Assembly: GCA_017557605.1 (NCBI GenBank)
Contig: JAFYYJ010000084.1
Coordinates: forward strand, 1-59,360
DNA from: Salinivirgaceae bacterium
Lineage (GTDB): Bacteria > Bacteroidota > Bacteroidia > Bacteroidales > SZUA-534
Direction: 5' to 3'
DNA length: 59,360 bases
Below the pieces are notes generated by a model that saw only the letters and a list, made by a program, of their open reading frames with translations, made no database searches and had not been told where the DNA came from. This document shows positions 18,043-27,805 of the stretch, one piece after another; position 1 is the stretch's first letter, and each line of letters begins with the position of its first letter. Both the position numbers and the translations under genes were made by a program.

Positions 18043-18050
18043 TACATTTG
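18043..18050 (+). promoter_or_regulatory. thiL promoter (-7 box)
   Basis: TACATTTG matches TAnnTTTG exactly, about 33 nt before the thiL ATG. TTGG at 18018 is a possible -33 element 22 nt upstream. Confidence 0.65.
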
Positions 18051-18083
18051 CCATCGCTTGCATTGTAATTTAAATTCAGAAAA

Positions 18084-19124
18084 ATGTCAGAAAACAAAAA
18101 AACAGCCACTCCGTTATCGGCTTTAGGCGAATTCGGGTTGATAGACAAACTCACCAAACCGTTCAAAATCAGCAATCCGTCAACTATTAAAGGTGTTGGC
18201 GACGATGCCGCAATCATAAAATCTGAAGGAAAAGAGATACTTGTCACTACCGATTTGCTGGCCGAAGGCATTCATTTCGATTTGGTTTACACACCATTGC
18301 AACACCTTGGATACAAAGCCGTAGTAGTCAATTTGTCAGATATTTACGCTATGGGAGGAACACCCAAACAGATAACAGTGTCGCTTGCGGTGTCATCAAA
18401 ATTTTCGGTTGAGGCGCTTGAACAGCTTTACGACGGTATCCGCCGGGCGTGCGAGCGTTATGATGTTGACCTGATTGGAGGCGACACTACCAGTTCGCTT
18501 ACCGGACTTGTTATCAGCATTACGGCTGTAGGGCAGATAGATAGTGGTGCGGCAGTAATGCGCAATGGAGCAAAGGTCGGCGACTTGGTTTGTGTATCAG
18601 GTGATTTGGGCGGTGCATACGCTGGATTACAGATACTTAAACGTGAACGCGAGGTGTATATGGTGAATCCGACATCGCAACCTGACCTCACAAAATACGA
18701 TTATGTTATTGGCCGTCAGTTGAAACCTGAGGCTCGCCGCGATGTTATCAATCGTATGAAGGAAACAGGTTTGACACCAACCGCGATGATTGACATAAGC
18801 GACGGACTTTCGTCGGAATTGTTGCATATCTGCAAGCAATCAGGCTGCGGAGTAAAGATTTATGAGAGCAAATTGCCGGTTGACGAACAGACGGAGACTG
18901 TTGCCAACGAACTGCATATGGACTCGACGCTGATTGCTATGAACGGAGGTGAGGACTATGAGTTGTTGTTCACCATTCCTGCCGAACAGGTTGAAATAGC
19001 GGGAAACATGCCTGAAATATCAATCATCGGGCAGATAACCAACGAACCGGGAGTTTATACTCTTATGGGACGTGTGGCTGGCAGTACTCGCATTTCGGCG
19101 CAAGGTTGGGAGAGTGGCTTTTGA
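18084..19124 (+). CDS. thiL: thiamine-monophosphate kinase
   Basis: ThiL phosphorylates thiamine monophosphate to the active cofactor thiamine diphosphate. The 346-residue protein belongs to the PurM/AIR synthase-like superfamily: GEFGLIDKLT near the N-terminus, VGDDAAII (residues 38-45), TTDLLAEGIHFDL with the Mg2+-binding acidic residues, NLSDIYAMGG, and DLIGGDTTSS. Length is normal for Bacteroidota. The ATG at 18084 is 33 nt past a consensus promoter, divergent from the SPOR gene. It is followed by gpsA, which has its own promoter box. Confidence 0.95.
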   Translation: MSENKKTATPLSALGEFGLIDKLTKPFKISNPSTIKGVGDDAAIIKSEGKEILVTTDLLAEGIHFDLVYTPLQHLGYKAVVVNLSDIYAMGGTPKQITVSLAVSSKFSVEALEQLYDGIRRACERYDVDLIGGDTTSSLTGLVISITAVGQIDSGAAVMRNGAKVGDLVCVSGDLGGAYAGLQILKREREVYMVNPTSQPDLTKYDYVIGRQLKPEARRDVINRMKETGLTPTAMIDISDGLSSELLHICKQSGCGVKIYESKLPVDEQTETVANELHMDSTLIAMNGGEDYELLFTIPAEQVEIAGNMPEISIIGQITNEPGVYTLMGRVAGSTRISAQGWESGF

Positions 19125-19131
19125 AAAGTTA

Positions 19132-19139
19132 TATATTTG
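19132..19139 (+). promoter_or_regulatory. gpsA promoter (-7 box)
   Basis: TATATTTG matches TAnnTTTG exactly, 20 nt before the gpsA ATG. It may drive gpsA-pgi and the genes after them. Confidence 0.6.
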
Positions 19140-19158
19140 CGCATAAAAATATTGCATA

Positions 19159-20154
19159 ATGTTTGAATTAGGACGAATTGGAATCATTGGCGGCGGCAGT
19201 TGGGCTACTGCTATCGCTAAAATCATAGAGGAAAATCCGCAACCTCTTAATTGGTATATACACGCACCAGAAGCTGTTGAACATATGAAGAAGAACGGCA
19301 ACAACCCGTTGTATCTCAGCTCGGTGCAATTCGATACTAAAAATCTGAACTTGACATCTGACATAAACGAAGTGGTTCGCAACAGCGACACCATTTTGTT
19401 TGTAACCCCGTCGGCATATCTGAAATCGACAATGGAACCGCTTACAGAGTCGCTCAGCGAAAAAACGGTGGTTTCGGCTATCAAGGGCATTGTGCCAGGC
19501 GATAATTTGCTTGTTGGCGACTATCTGCACAAGATGCACAAGGTGCCTTATAACAACATCGGTATAATAACCGGTCCGTGCCACGCCGAGGAAATTGCGC
19601 TGGAGCGCCTCTCATACATAACAATAGCTTTTACTGAAGAGGATAAAGCCGAAGCTGTGGCCGCCAAGATGCGCAACCGCTACGTGCGCACAATCATTTC
19701 CGATGATATTCTGGGAACCGAATATGCCGCTGTGTTGAAAAACATATACGCCCTTGCCGCAGGTGTCTGCCTGAGTCTAGGTTATGGCGATAATTTCCTC
19801 GCAGTGCTAATTTCCAATGCAATACGCGAGATGAAACGTTTCACCGATTGCGTCTATCCAATCAACCGCGACATAAAGGACAGCGCCTACCTTGGCGACT
19901 TGCTGGTAACTGCCTATTCGCAATTCAGCCGCAACCGCTATTTCGGCACAATGATTGGTAAAGGTTATTCGGTGGAACATATTAAGAATGAAATGAATAT
20001 GGTGGCCGAAGGCTATTATGCGTCGAAGTGTATTCACGAGATTAACAAGAAACACAATGTGAATATGCCTATTTCGGAAAGCATCTATTCAATTTTGTAC
20101 GAAGGAAAGTCTCCGAAACAGACAATCAAAGAGTTAACAGAACAACTATCATAA
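19159..20154 (+). CDS. gpsA: NAD(P)H-dependent glycerol-3-phosphate dehydrogenase
   Basis: GpsA reduces dihydroxyacetone phosphate to sn-glycerol 3-phosphate, the backbone of phospholipids. The Rossmann motif is GIIGGGSWATAIAKI (residues 6-20). The catalytic and substrate-binding part shows VSAIKGIV, GPCHAEEIA and LKNIYALAAGVCLSLGYGDN. At 331 residues its length fits the bacterial enzymes. It lies 12 nt before pgi, so the two are probably cotranscribed. Confidence 0.96.
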   Translation: MFELGRIGIIGGGSWATAIAKIIEENPQPLNWYIHAPEAVEHMKKNGNNPLYLSSVQFDTKNLNLTSDINEVVRNSDTILFVTPSAYLKSTMEPLTESLSEKTVVSAIKGIVPGDNLLVGDYLHKMHKVPYNNIGIITGPCHAEEIALERLSYITIAFTEEDKAEAVAAKMRNRYVRTIISDDILGTEYAAVLKNIYALAAGVCLSLGYGDNFLAVLISNAIREMKRFTDCVYPINRDIKDSAYLGDLLVTAYSQFSRNRYFGTMIGKGYSVEHIKNEMNMVAEGYYASKCIHEINKKHNVNMPISESIYSILYEGKSPKQTIKELTEQLS

Positions 20155-20166
20155 ATTATTTAAGCT

Positions 20167-21513
20167 ATGTCAGAAAATCTGAAGGTTGATTATTCAAAAA
20201 CCTTAAACTTCATCAGTAATGCCGATATTTTGGCATACAAGGATGCTGTAAAACAAAATATCACAACACTTTATAAGGGAACTGGCAAGGGCAGCGACTT
20301 CCTGGGCTGGGTAAACTTGCCGTCGTCGATTAGCGCAAATGAACTGAACGACATAAAAGCAACAGCCAAACAGTTAGGCGAATTGTGTGAGGTGGTTGTT
20401 GTAATTGGCATCGGTGGCTCATACCTTGGCGCAAAAGCTGTAATCGACGCGTTGTCGGATAATTTTGCACAGCTTAAGCCACGCAAGAATCCGCTTGTGA
20501 TTTTTGCAGGACAAAATATCAGCGAGGATTATCTGACTGAATTGCAATCTGTACTGAAAACCCGCAAATGGGGTATCATTGTAATATCGAAATCGGGAAC
20601 CACAACCGAGCCGGCCATTGCCTTCCGAGTGCTTAAAGCTGACTGCGAGGCTCAATTTGGCAAGGCCGAATCTGTGAAACGCATTGTTGCCATAACCGAT
20701 GCCAAGAAAGGCGCGCTGCGCACTTTGGCAAATCAGGAGGGCTACAAGACATACGTCATTCCTGACAATGTAGGCGGACGCTTCAGCGTGCTCACTCCGG
20801 TAGGTCTTCTTCCGATAGCCGTTGCCGGATTTGACATCGACCAGCTGGTGAAAGGTGCTGCCGATATGGAGAAATCAACAACAGCCGACATCGATTTTGA
20901 GAAAAATCCGGCAGCCGTTTATGCAGCAACCCGCAACGCTCTTTATCGCAAGGGAAAGGGCATTGAGATAACAGCCAATTACAACCCCAAACTGCACTAT
21001 TTTGCCGAGTGGTGGAAACAACTTTATGGCGAAAGCGAAGGCAAGGAACTGAAAGGTATTTTCCCGGCAAGTGTCGATTTCACATCGGACCTGCATAGTA
21101 TGGGACAGTACATTCAACAAGGCCAGCGCTGTCTGTTTGAGACTGTTATTTCGATTGACAAGCCGAACTCAAGTCTGCAGATATCATCCGACGAAAAGAA
21201 CCTTGACGGTTTGAATTTCCTTGCCGGCAAGCACATCGACGAGGTGAACAAAATGGCCGAGTTGGGCACCATTCTGGCGCATGTGGACGGCGGAGTGCCA
21301 AACATCCGTGTGTCAATACCGCAACTCAACGCCTATTATCTTGGCCAACTGATTTATTTCTACGAGATTGCGTGTGGAATTTCCGGCTATTTGCTTGATG
21401 TCAATCCGTTTGACCAGCCAGGCGTTGAGGCGTACAAGAAGAATATGTTCGCTTTGCTCGATAAGCCTGGTTATGAGGCTGAATCAAAAGCAATTAAAGA
21501 GAAACTAAAATGA
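20167..21513 (+). CDS. pgi: glucose-6-phosphate isomerase
   Basis: Pgi interconverts glucose 6-phosphate and fructose 6-phosphate. The 448-residue protein is the short bacterial form. Visible motifs are [16 protein letters not shown] (residues 81-96), [14 protein letters not shown] (the phosphate-binding SIS site), [19 protein letters not shown], and near the C-terminus [15 protein letters not shown] with the conserved Lys. It follows gpsA after 12 nt and overlaps the next gene by 4 nt (ATGA), so translation is likely coupled. Confidence 0.97.
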   Translation: MSENLKVDYSKTLNFISNADILAYKDAVKQNITTLYKGTGKGSDFLGWVNLPSSISANELNDIKATAKQLGELCEVVVVIGIGGSYLGAKAVIDALSDNFAQLKPRKNPLVIFAGQNISEDYLTELQSVLKTRKWGIIVISKSGTTTEPAIAFRVLKADCEAQFGKAESVKRIVAITDAKKGALRTLANQEGYKTYVIPDNVGGRFSVLTPVGLLPIAVAGFDIDQLVKGAADMEKSTTADIDFEKNPAAVYAATRNALYRKGKGIEITANYNPKLHYFAEWWKQLYGESEGKELKGIFPASVDFTSDLHSMGQYIQQGQRCLFETVISIDKPNSSLQISSDEKNLDGLNFLAGKHIDEVNKMAELGTILAHVDGGVPNIRVSIPQLNAYYLGQLIYFYEIACGISGYLLDVNPFDQPGVEAYKKNMFALLDKPGYEAESKAIKEKLK

Positions 21514-22682
21514 GTAAGAATCTCATTCGCGCATCGGTTTGTGCATTATTGTTGACAGCCTGCCATACAGAACCGGCTGTTGAACATTACATTAATGTGT
21601 CGGGCGAGATTGCTGGCGCACAAGGCAAGTATTTGAAAATTATCGACATGACACAAATGGGGCTTAAGCCCGATTCTATTCTTATTGACGAGAATGGACA
21701 GTTCGGATTCAGCCAGAAAAGTGTTGAGCCTAAGGATTTTGTGCTTTACATCGAGCCTGAAAACAATATCCGCCTTCTGCCGTGTCCCGATGAAAGTGTT
21801 GTTGTGTCGGCATCTTATCCGAATCTTGTTGAAAGTTACAAGGTTAGCGGCTCTGCAGAGTCGGAAAGACTGAGTGCGTTGCTGAAGCAACATCACCTTT
21901 GCAACTATGTGCTCGACACGCTCAACCATTATTATATGGCCAATCAGCTGAGCCGCAATCTGAACAAGATAATCGAAAGCGTAAGGCAGCAGTCCGATTC
22001 TGTTTTGAAAGCCGACCGTCAGGCGCATGAGCAGTTCATCCGTCGGCAGCCGGGCTCGTTGGCAAGTTATGTGGCTCTGTCGTCAAAGTTGGGGTTGCGT
22101 ACCAATTTGTTTGATATTGAGAAGGATTATGAATTCTTCGAAATGGTTGACACCGCTTTGATGAACCGCTACGACACCATAGCCATAACCACTATGCTCG
22201 ACCGCTATGTGAAACTGGCAAAAGCCGTCAGTGTGATGCGGCCTAAGCGCGGCGGTGGCATAGCCGTTGGCGACACAATGCCTGATTTGGCAATGCCAAA
22301 CCCATACGGCGATACTATTCCGTTGTCAAGGTTGGCTGGCAAATATGTGCTGGTGAACTTCTGGGGAAGCTGGTGCCGCCCGTGCCGCGAACAGCACGTT
22401 GAGTTGCGTAGAGTCTTCCGCACCTATCGCAATCGCGGGTTCGACATCTACTCCGTGGCGCTTGAGCGAAGCCTTGATGACTGGAAAAACACAATACGTG
22501 AGGATAGGCTAATTTGGATAAACCACGTGAGCGAGCTGAACTATATGGACAGTCGTGCCGCACGGCAGCTTGGCGTGGAGTCGGTGCCGTTCAACGCGCT
22601 GATTGACGGCAACCGTGTGGTGATAGCCAAAAATCTAACTCCGTCGGAATTAAATACAAAACTTGCCGAACTTATTAAATAG
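21510..22682 (+). CDS. thioredoxin-like lipoprotein (TlpA/ResA type)
   Basis: The signal sequence ends with a lipobox (ALLLTAC, Cys18), so the protein is anchored in the envelope facing the periplasm. Residues about 27-115 resemble the DUF4369 domain common in Bacteroidota thioredoxins ([20 protein letters not shown]). The C-terminal half is a TlpA-like thioredoxin fold with the redox pair Cys289-Cys292 in [13 protein letters not shown] disulfide reductase or cytochrome-maturation role is plausible, but the partner is unknown. It overlaps the pgi stop by 4 nt and is followed after 5 nt by lpxH. Confidence 0.9.
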   Translation: MSKNLIRASVCALLLTACHTEPAVEHYINVSGEIAGAQGKYLKIIDMTQMGLKPDSILIDENGQFGFSQKSVEPKDFVLYIEPENNIRLLPCPDESVVVSASYPNLVESYKVSGSAESERLSALLKQHHLCNYVLDTLNHYYMANQLSRNLNKIIESVRQQSDSVLKADRQAHEQFIRRQPGSLASYVALSSKLGLRTNLFDIEKDYEFFEMVDTALMNRYDTIAITTMLDRYVKLAKAVSVMRPKRGGGIAVGDTMPDLAMPNPYGDTIPLSRLAGKYVLVNFWGSWCRPCREQHVELRRVFRTYRNRGFDIYSVALERSLDDWKNTIREDRLIWINHVSELNYMDSRAARQLGVESVPFNALIDGNRVVIAKNLTPSELNTKLAELIK

Positions 22683-22687
22683 CAGTC

Positions 22688-23452
22688 GTGCCACGGGTTT
22701 ATTTCGCATCAGATGTTCATTTGGGATTTCCGAATCCCGAGCAATCGCAATGGCGCGAGCATCTCTTTGTGAACTGGCTTGATTCTATTAAAAATGATGC
22801 TACCGAACTCTATCTGGTTGGCGACATCTTCGATTTCTGGTACGAATATAAATTCGTGATACCCAAAGGCTTTGTGCGCACGCTTGGCAAACTCGCCGAA
22901 CTTGTCGACCTTGGTGTCAAGGTTCATTTCTTCACCGGTAACCACGATGTATGGGCGTTCAGCTATCTGCACGACGAGATTGGCGCCACACTTCATTTTG
23001 AACCGTTTTCAACTGAGATAGCCGGAAAGAAATTCCATATAGCTCACGGCGACGGACTAGGCCCTGGCGAATGGTCGTATAAACTGTTGTTGGGAATTTT
23101 TCATAGCAAAGTGGCGCAGTTCCTTTTCTCAACATTTCTGCATCCCAATCTTGCAATGCGCTTTGGCCACTCGTGGTCAAACTCAAGCCGAAACGGCAAG
23201 GGACTTGTGGCTCCGCCTTATATGGGCGATGACAAGGAACACATATATATGTATGCCAAAGAATTGGCATCGAAAGAGCATTTCGACTATATGATTTTCG
23301 GGCATCGGCATATAATTGTTGAGAAAGAAATTGAGCCCGACACGCACTTTGTGATGCTTGGCGACTGGCTCACACACTTCAGCTACGGAGTTTTCGACGG
23401 CGAAAAATTTGAAATCAGATGCCTCGAAATTGATAAAACAGACAAAAAGTGA
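22688..23452 (+). CDS. lpxH: UDP-2,3-diacylglucosamine diphosphatase
   Basis: LpxH hydrolyses UDP-2,3-diacylglucosamine to lipid X, the fourth step of lipid A synthesis. The calcineurin-like metallophosphoesterase motifs are all present: SDVHLG (residues 8-13), GDIFDFW (45-51), GNHD (84-87), and GHRH with a downstream GDW. The product is 254 residues, normal for the Bacteroidota form. It starts at GTG (22688-22690), 5 nt after the preceding stop; no ATG lies nearby upstream of the conserved SDVH motif. Another lipid A gene, lpxK, lies 3.3 kb downstream on the same strand. Confidence 0.92.
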   Translation: MPRVYFASDVHLGFPNPEQSQWREHLFVNWLDSIKNDATELYLVGDIFDFWYEYKFVIPKGFVRTLGKLAELVDLGVKVHFFTGNHDVWAFSYLHDEIGATLHFEPFSTEIAGKKFHIAHGDGLGPGEWSYKLLLGIFHSKVAQFLFSTFLHPNLAMRFGHSWSNSSRNGKGLVAPPYMGDDKEHIYMYAKELASKEHFDYMIFGHRHIIVEKEIEPDTHFVMLGDWLTHFSYGVFDGEKFEIRCLEIDKTDKK

Positions 23453-23461
23453 ATATATTTA
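23430..23461 (+). promoter_or_regulatory. possible promoter of the lipoprotein gene at 23498
   Basis: TTG at 23430 and TATATTTA at 23454-23461 (one mismatch to TAnnTTTG) are separated by about 21 nt, inside the end of lpxH. This would give a leader of about 30 nt. Confidence 0.4.
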
Positions 23462-23497
23462 CACTCAAATTATTAGAAATTTTAAAAACATACAGAT

Positions 23498-24340
23498 ATG
23501 AATCGCATTTATAAGACTTTATTATTGGCAGTTGCCGTTTTGGGATTGGCCGCTTCGTGCAATAATGCAGGCAACAACAAAGGAAACACACAAAAGAAAA
23601 CTTTGAATGAATTGAATGTGGAGGATGTATTTTTTGATGAGCAGAAAGGTCTCATAAACTATAAGATTCCTTCGCCGTTGGAGATGTTTTTGCGTTTGCA
23701 GCGCATAAAAGCTCCGTTCAAAATGGAACTACCAAACAAGCCAATCAATTCGCAGCGATATATCACTCAGTACCAGCAAGCTGTGAATATGGGTGTTTAC
23801 GCATCGGATATGGCATACTGCTGCATTTTGGGCGATTCGCAAAACACGCTGGTTTACTTCAACATGGTTAAGAATATGTCGGTTGAGGTTGGCCTTTACG
23901 AGGGTGTGAACAAGGAACTTGCCGACCGCGTGCTCGACAATCTGTCGGAAAGCGACACGCTTATCAGCATAACCGCCGAATCGTATTATGAGGTAGTTAA
24001 CTATATTGAGGAACAAGGTCTTGGCGATATTCAATGCCTTGTTGTTGCTGGTTCGTGGATTGAGAGCATCTACTTGTGCCTCAAAACCATTTGCGATTTG
24101 AAGATTGACAAGCAGACAATGGAAATTATTGAAGACCACCAGGTTATCCTTGAGAATCTGGCCGAATTGCTTGAGCAGAACAAGCAGGACCGCAATGTTG
24201 CGAAACTGCTCGAAGAGATAAAAGCTATTCAAACGGCATACGATGTCAACTATCAGAACGAAGGAAAAATGCTGACACAGAAACAGTTCTCTGACATTGT
24301 GAATGCAGTATCGGATGCTCGCGAAAGAATTATAATGTAA
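23498..24340 (+). CDS. Bacteroidales lipoprotein of unknown function
   Basis: The protein has a lipobox (LGLAASC, Cys21) followed by an Asn/Gly/Lys linker and about 240 mostly helical residues. Conserved-looking parts are INYKIPSPLEMFLRLQ and AVNMGVYASDMAYCCILG, which I recall from uncharacterised Bacteroidales lipoproteins but cannot assign to a function. There are no catalytic motifs. It is followed after 4 nt by another small envelope protein, so the pair is probably an operon. Confidence 0.7.
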   Translation: MNRIYKTLLLAVAVLGLAASCNNAGNNKGNTQKKTLNELNVEDVFFDEQKGLINYKIPSPLEMFLRLQRIKAPFKMELPNKPINSQRYITQYQQAVNMGVYASDMAYCCILGDSQNTLVYFNMVKNMSVEVGLYEGVNKELADRVLDNLSESDTLISITAESYYEVVNYIEEQGLGDIQCLVVAGSWIESIYLCLKTICDLKIDKQTMEIIEDHQVILENLAELLEQNKQDRNVAKLLEEIKAIQTAYDVNYQNEGKMLTQKQFSDIVNAVSDARERIIM

Positions 24341-24344
24341 TTGT

Positions 24345-24965
24345 ATGATTATGAAGATAATAAACAGAACGTTCGCAGTGGCGTTGGCATCGGTGTTGAT
24401 TATGTCGTGCCTTGGCGCCAGTGGGCAGAACTGCTCAAAGAAGAAGTTGGCCAGTAACGAACTGAAAGGAAAATTCGATTACAGAGGCCAGTCGCTGTTC
24501 CGTCCGTTGAACACGGGCGACTCCATTACTTTGAATGTGGTGCTCTACTCGAAGCAGAATTACCGTCTGTTTGTCGTAGGCGAGCAGAAACTGGGCAACC
24601 TCAACTATCAGATTTACGTGCCAAGCAAAAAATTTACCCGCGTAGTGCAAAGTGTTGAGGAAAAGAAAGTTCCAGTCTACAAAAAAGACCCGCTCGGATT
24701 TTATCTGTACGACAAAAACGGTCAGAAAGTAAAGATTGGCGAACAGACAATCCAAGACACCATTTGGAGCCGCGAGACCACATCAATCAACGATTTGGTG
24801 TTCGACAGCCGCACCTCCGACCAACAATTCTGGGAGGCTACACCGGTTAAGACTCAGAGCATCACAATTAAAGTGTATGTCGCTCCTGCCGCCAAGAAAG
24901 TCGACGGTTGCGTCGGTCTTTATGTAGGTTGCGAGTATTCAAACGCATCACAATTTATTAGATAA
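24345..24965 (+). CDS. small exported protein of unknown function
   Basis: The sequence opens MIMKIINRTFAVALASVLIM, with either a lipobox-like IMSC (Cys22) or a signal peptidase I site near ASGQ. The ATG at codon 3 is an equally good start. The mature part (about 180 residues) appears beta-rich, with FDYRGQSLFRPLNTGDSITL, and ends with a Cys pair-like VGLYVGCEYS. I do not recognise the family. It follows the lipoprotein gene by 4 nt and precedes sppA by 25 nt. Confidence 0.65.
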   Translation: MIMKIINRTFAVALASVLIMSCLGASGQNCSKKKLASNELKGKFDYRGQSLFRPLNTGDSITLNVVLYSKQNYRLFVVGEQKLGNLNYQIYVPSKKFTRVVQSVEEKKVPVYKKDPLGFYLYDKNGQKVKIGEQTIQDTIWSRETTSINDLVFDSRTSDQQFWEATPVKTQSITIKVYVAPAAKKVDGCVGLYVGCEYSNASQFIR

Positions 24966-24990
24966 TAATCATAAATAATCATAAACAGAT

Positions 24991-26763
24991 ATGAAACAGT
25001 TCTTGCTTAATGTGTTAGCCTCATTTTTGGGGCTGCTGCTCTATTCATTTGTCTCGTTTTTCCTTTTCTTTGGAATGATAGGCATTGCCGCATCAATAGG
25101 TGGCGGACAAAAAAATGTGGTGATTAAACCGAATTCTGTACTTCATCTTAATTTCAAATCGGAGATTGCCGACCGCGGCTCAAACAACTCTTTTGATATT
25201 TCAACTATGATAAGTGGTTCAGAATCAAGCGCTGGACTTAATGAGATTCTGGAGAGCATAAACCGCGCCAAAACCGACCCGAACATCAAGGGATTGTTTA
25301 TCGACAACGACAACCTGAATGCCGGATTCGCCACTATCAACGAGATACGCGAGGCTGTGGTCGATTTCAAGGAAAGCGGCAAATTTGTGTATGCCTACGC
25401 CAACGATATGTCGCAGGGCAGCTACTACTTGGCTTCGGCAGCCGACAAGATTGTTCTGAATCCGCTTGGCAACTTGACATTTAAGGGGTTGCAGGCAAGC
25501 GTAACATATTACAAGGACGCTCTCGACAAATTAGGTGTCGAGATGCAAGTATTCCGACATGGAAAATTCAAAAGCGCCGTCGAGCCATACATTCTTAACA
25601 AGATGAGCGATGCCAACCGCTTGCAATACAAGGTTTTGCTGTCGTCGATTTGGAATCAGACGCTCGACAATATTTCGGCTTCGCGCAACATCAGCAAAGA
25701 AGAGCTTAACAAGATTGCCGACAGTTTTGCCGCTTTTGAAGTGAATCAGGCACTGAAACTGAACCTTATAGACGGTCTTGACTATCGTGCAGCAATGCTC
25801 GACAGCCTTGCTGCAGCAGCCGGAGCAAAAGACGCAGACAATCTGAGTCTTGTGTCGGTAAAAAAATATTCAAAAGCTAAACCAGTCAATTTCAAGCAGA
25901 AAGAGAAGATAGCTGTCATCTACGCATCAGGTGAGATTGAGCGCGAGCCTAGCATGTACAGCACCGAAGCCTCGATAACACCGAAGGAATTTGTTGAGGC
26001 GTTGCGCAGCGTCAGAACCGATGAGTCGGTAAAAGCTGTTGTGCTGCGCGTGAACTCACCTGGCGGCGACGCCCTCTCAAGCGACATCATCTGGAAAGAG
26101 GTAGAGCTGACCAAACAAGTGAAACCAGTTGTTGTGTCAATGGGTGACTATGCTGCTTCGGGCGGCTACTACATCTCATGCGCCGCCACCAAGATAATCG
26201 CCAACCAGTCGACGCTGACCGGCTCAATAGGCGTTTTCGGTCTGTACCCAAATGCTGAAAAACTTATCCATGGCAAGTTGGGAATAAATACGGAAGTGGT
26301 TAAGACAAACGAACTCAGCGATTTGGGTAGCAATTACAAACCAATATCGGAAGCGGCAGGCAAGGTGATACAAAACTCTGTTGAAACCGTTTACAGCACT
26401 TTTGTTGAGCGCGTCAGCAATGGCCGCAATATGTCGCCCGATAGCGTTGACGAGATAGGTCAAGGCCGTGTGTGGAGCGGCTTCGATGCCAAAGCAATCG
26501 GCTTGGTTGATGACTTTGGCGGTTTGACAAAAGCCATTGAAACAGCCGCCGACATTGCCGGTGTAAGCAACTACGCGCTGGTTGATTATCCAAAGCAGGA
26601 AGAAGGCATTGAAGCCATTATGAAAATGCTTGGAGAAGAGGTGCTTGCACGCAAAATCAACAGCTATTTTGGTGAGTTCGGCAAATCGGTTAGCAGTGTC
26701 AATTCAATTATCAAATCGCAAGGCGTTCAGGCGCGAATGGAGAATATTGTCACAATACATTGA
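24991..26763 (+). CDS. sppA: signal peptide peptidase SppA, 67-kDa type
   Basis: SppA is an inner-membrane serine protease that degrades cleaved signal peptides. One N-terminal membrane helix (about residues 8-35) is followed by two tandem ClpP-like S49 domains. The Lys of the catalytic dyad is K194 in HGKFKSAVEPY; the nucleophile is Ser390 in GDYAASGGYYIS. At 590 residues it is the long, self-duplicated form seen in E. coli and Bacteroidota. It is followed immediately by lpxK. Confidence 0.95.
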   Translation: MKQFLLNVLASFLGLLLYSFVSFFLFFGMIGIAASIGGGQKNVVIKPNSVLHLNFKSEIADRGSNNSFDISTMISGSESSAGLNEILESINRAKTDPNIKGLFIDNDNLNAGFATINEIREAVVDFKESGKFVYAYANDMSQGSYYLASAADKIVLNPLGNLTFKGLQASVTYYKDALDKLGVEMQVFRHGKFKSAVEPYILNKMSDANRLQYKVLLSSIWNQTLDNISASRNISKEELNKIADSFAAFEVNQALKLNLIDGLDYRAAMLDSLAAAAGAKDADNLSLVSVKKYSKAKPVNFKQKEKIAVIYASGEIEREPSMYSTEASITPKEFVEALRSVRTDESVKAVVLRVNSPGGDALSSDIIWKEVELTKQVKPVVVSMGDYAASGGYYISCAATKIIANQSTLTGSIGVFGLYPNAEKLIHGKLGINTEVVKTNELSDLGSNYKPISEAAGKVIQNSVETVYSTFVERVSNGRNMSPDSVDEIGQGRVWSGFDAKAIGLVDDFGGLTKAIETAADIAGVSNYALVDYPKQEEGIEAIMKMLGEEVLARKINSYFGEFGKSVSSVNSIIKSQGVQARMENIVTIH

Positions 26764-26765
26764 TT

Positions 26766-27794
26766 ATGCTGAAGTATCTGCTGCTGCCATTTTCACTTGT
26801 CTACGGAGCGGTGGCAACCATTCGTAACAAGTTGTTCGACTGCCAGATACTGAAATCAAAATCATACACTGAGCCCGTGATTTGTGTCGGAAACCTGACG
26901 GTTGGCGGCACGGGCAAAACTCCGCATATTGAGTATCTGGTGCGGCTGCTGGCTGGTAAAAAAGTTGCTGTGGTGAGCCGTGGTTACGGGCGCCGGACAA
27001 CTGGATACATTGAGGTTGAGGCCGATGCCGATGTGCAAAATGTTGGCGACGAGCCTTTGCAAATCAAACGCAAGTTCCAGCAAATCCGAGTTGTAGTTGA
27101 TGAGGTGCGCACCCACGCCATTGACGCGCTTTTGAACGGCGGCAATGCCCCCGATGTTTTTTTGCTCGACGACGCCTTTCAGCACCGTCAAGTGAACGCC
27201 GGGATGAAGATAGTGCTGGTCGACTATAACCGCCCTATATTCAACGACATGATGATGCCCTCTGGGCGGTTGCGCGAACCGCGGCGCAACATTAGTCGTG
27301 CCAACATTGTGATTGTCACCAAATGCCCCGATAATCTGACCGAAAGCGACCGGCTGCTGTTTTCAAACAGGCTGAAACTCAATCATAACCAACCGGTTTT
27401 CTTTACAAAATTCGCTTACGGCCAGCTGCAGCCGTTAAATGGCGCTGAAGCAGCAAAACAGTTGAAAGACACCAGAATAACCGTTGCCACAGGCATAGCG
27501 CAACCGCAACGTGTTTACCAATATCTTGAAAACCAAGGCGCTGAGGTGACAAAAATAGAGTTCCCCGACCACCATTTCTTTACCGTGGCCGATGTTGCCA
27601 ATATCAAAAAAGTGTTTCAGAAGTCAGGTTCGCAAATGGTTGTTGTTACCGAGAAGGATGCCATGCGGCTGATAGGCGGCTGTTTGCTTGACGGTTTTGC
27701 CGGAATACCGCTATATTGTCTGCCAATAGAGGTTGCCTTTGCCGACGGACGGCAAGCGGATTTCAACAAATTGATAGCTGATTTTGTGGCGTGA
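26766..27794 (+). CDS. lpxK: tetraacyldisaccharide 4'-kinase
   Basis: LpxK phosphorylates the 4' position of tetraacyldisaccharide 1-phosphate to form lipid IVA. The P-loop is VGNLTVGGTGKTPHIEYL (residues 39-56 of this reading), followed by VAVVSRGYGRRTTGY and DVFLLDDAFQHRQV, all typical of the family. The ATG at 26766 lies just after the sppA stop; a TTG two codons earlier would overlap that stop and is a less likely start. Its 3' end converges on the DUF2807 gene with only 11 nt between them. Confidence 0.95.
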   Translation: MLKYLLLPFSLVYGAVATIRNKLFDCQILKSKSYTEPVICVGNLTVGGTGKTPHIEYLVRLLAGKKVAVVSRGYGRRTTGYIEVEADADVQNVGDEPLQIKRKFQQIRVVVDEVRTHAIDALLNGGNAPDVFLLDDAFQHRQVNAGMKIVLVDYNRPIFNDMMMPSGRLREPRRNISRANIVIVTKCPDNLTESDRLLFSNRLKLNHNQPVFFTKFAYGQLQPLNGAEAAKQLKDTRITVATGIAQPQRVYQYLENQGAEVTKIEFPDHHFFTVADVANIKKVFQKSGSQMVVVTEKDAMRLIGGCLLDGFAGIPLYCLPIEVAFADGRQADFNKLIADFVA

Positions 27795-27805
27795 AGCCCA
27801 GTTTG

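Noticed and set aside
18084..18110. TPP riboswitch before thiL
   Set aside because: The leader is only about 30 nt after a consensus -7 box, too short for a THI element, and no THI-box sequences are visible.
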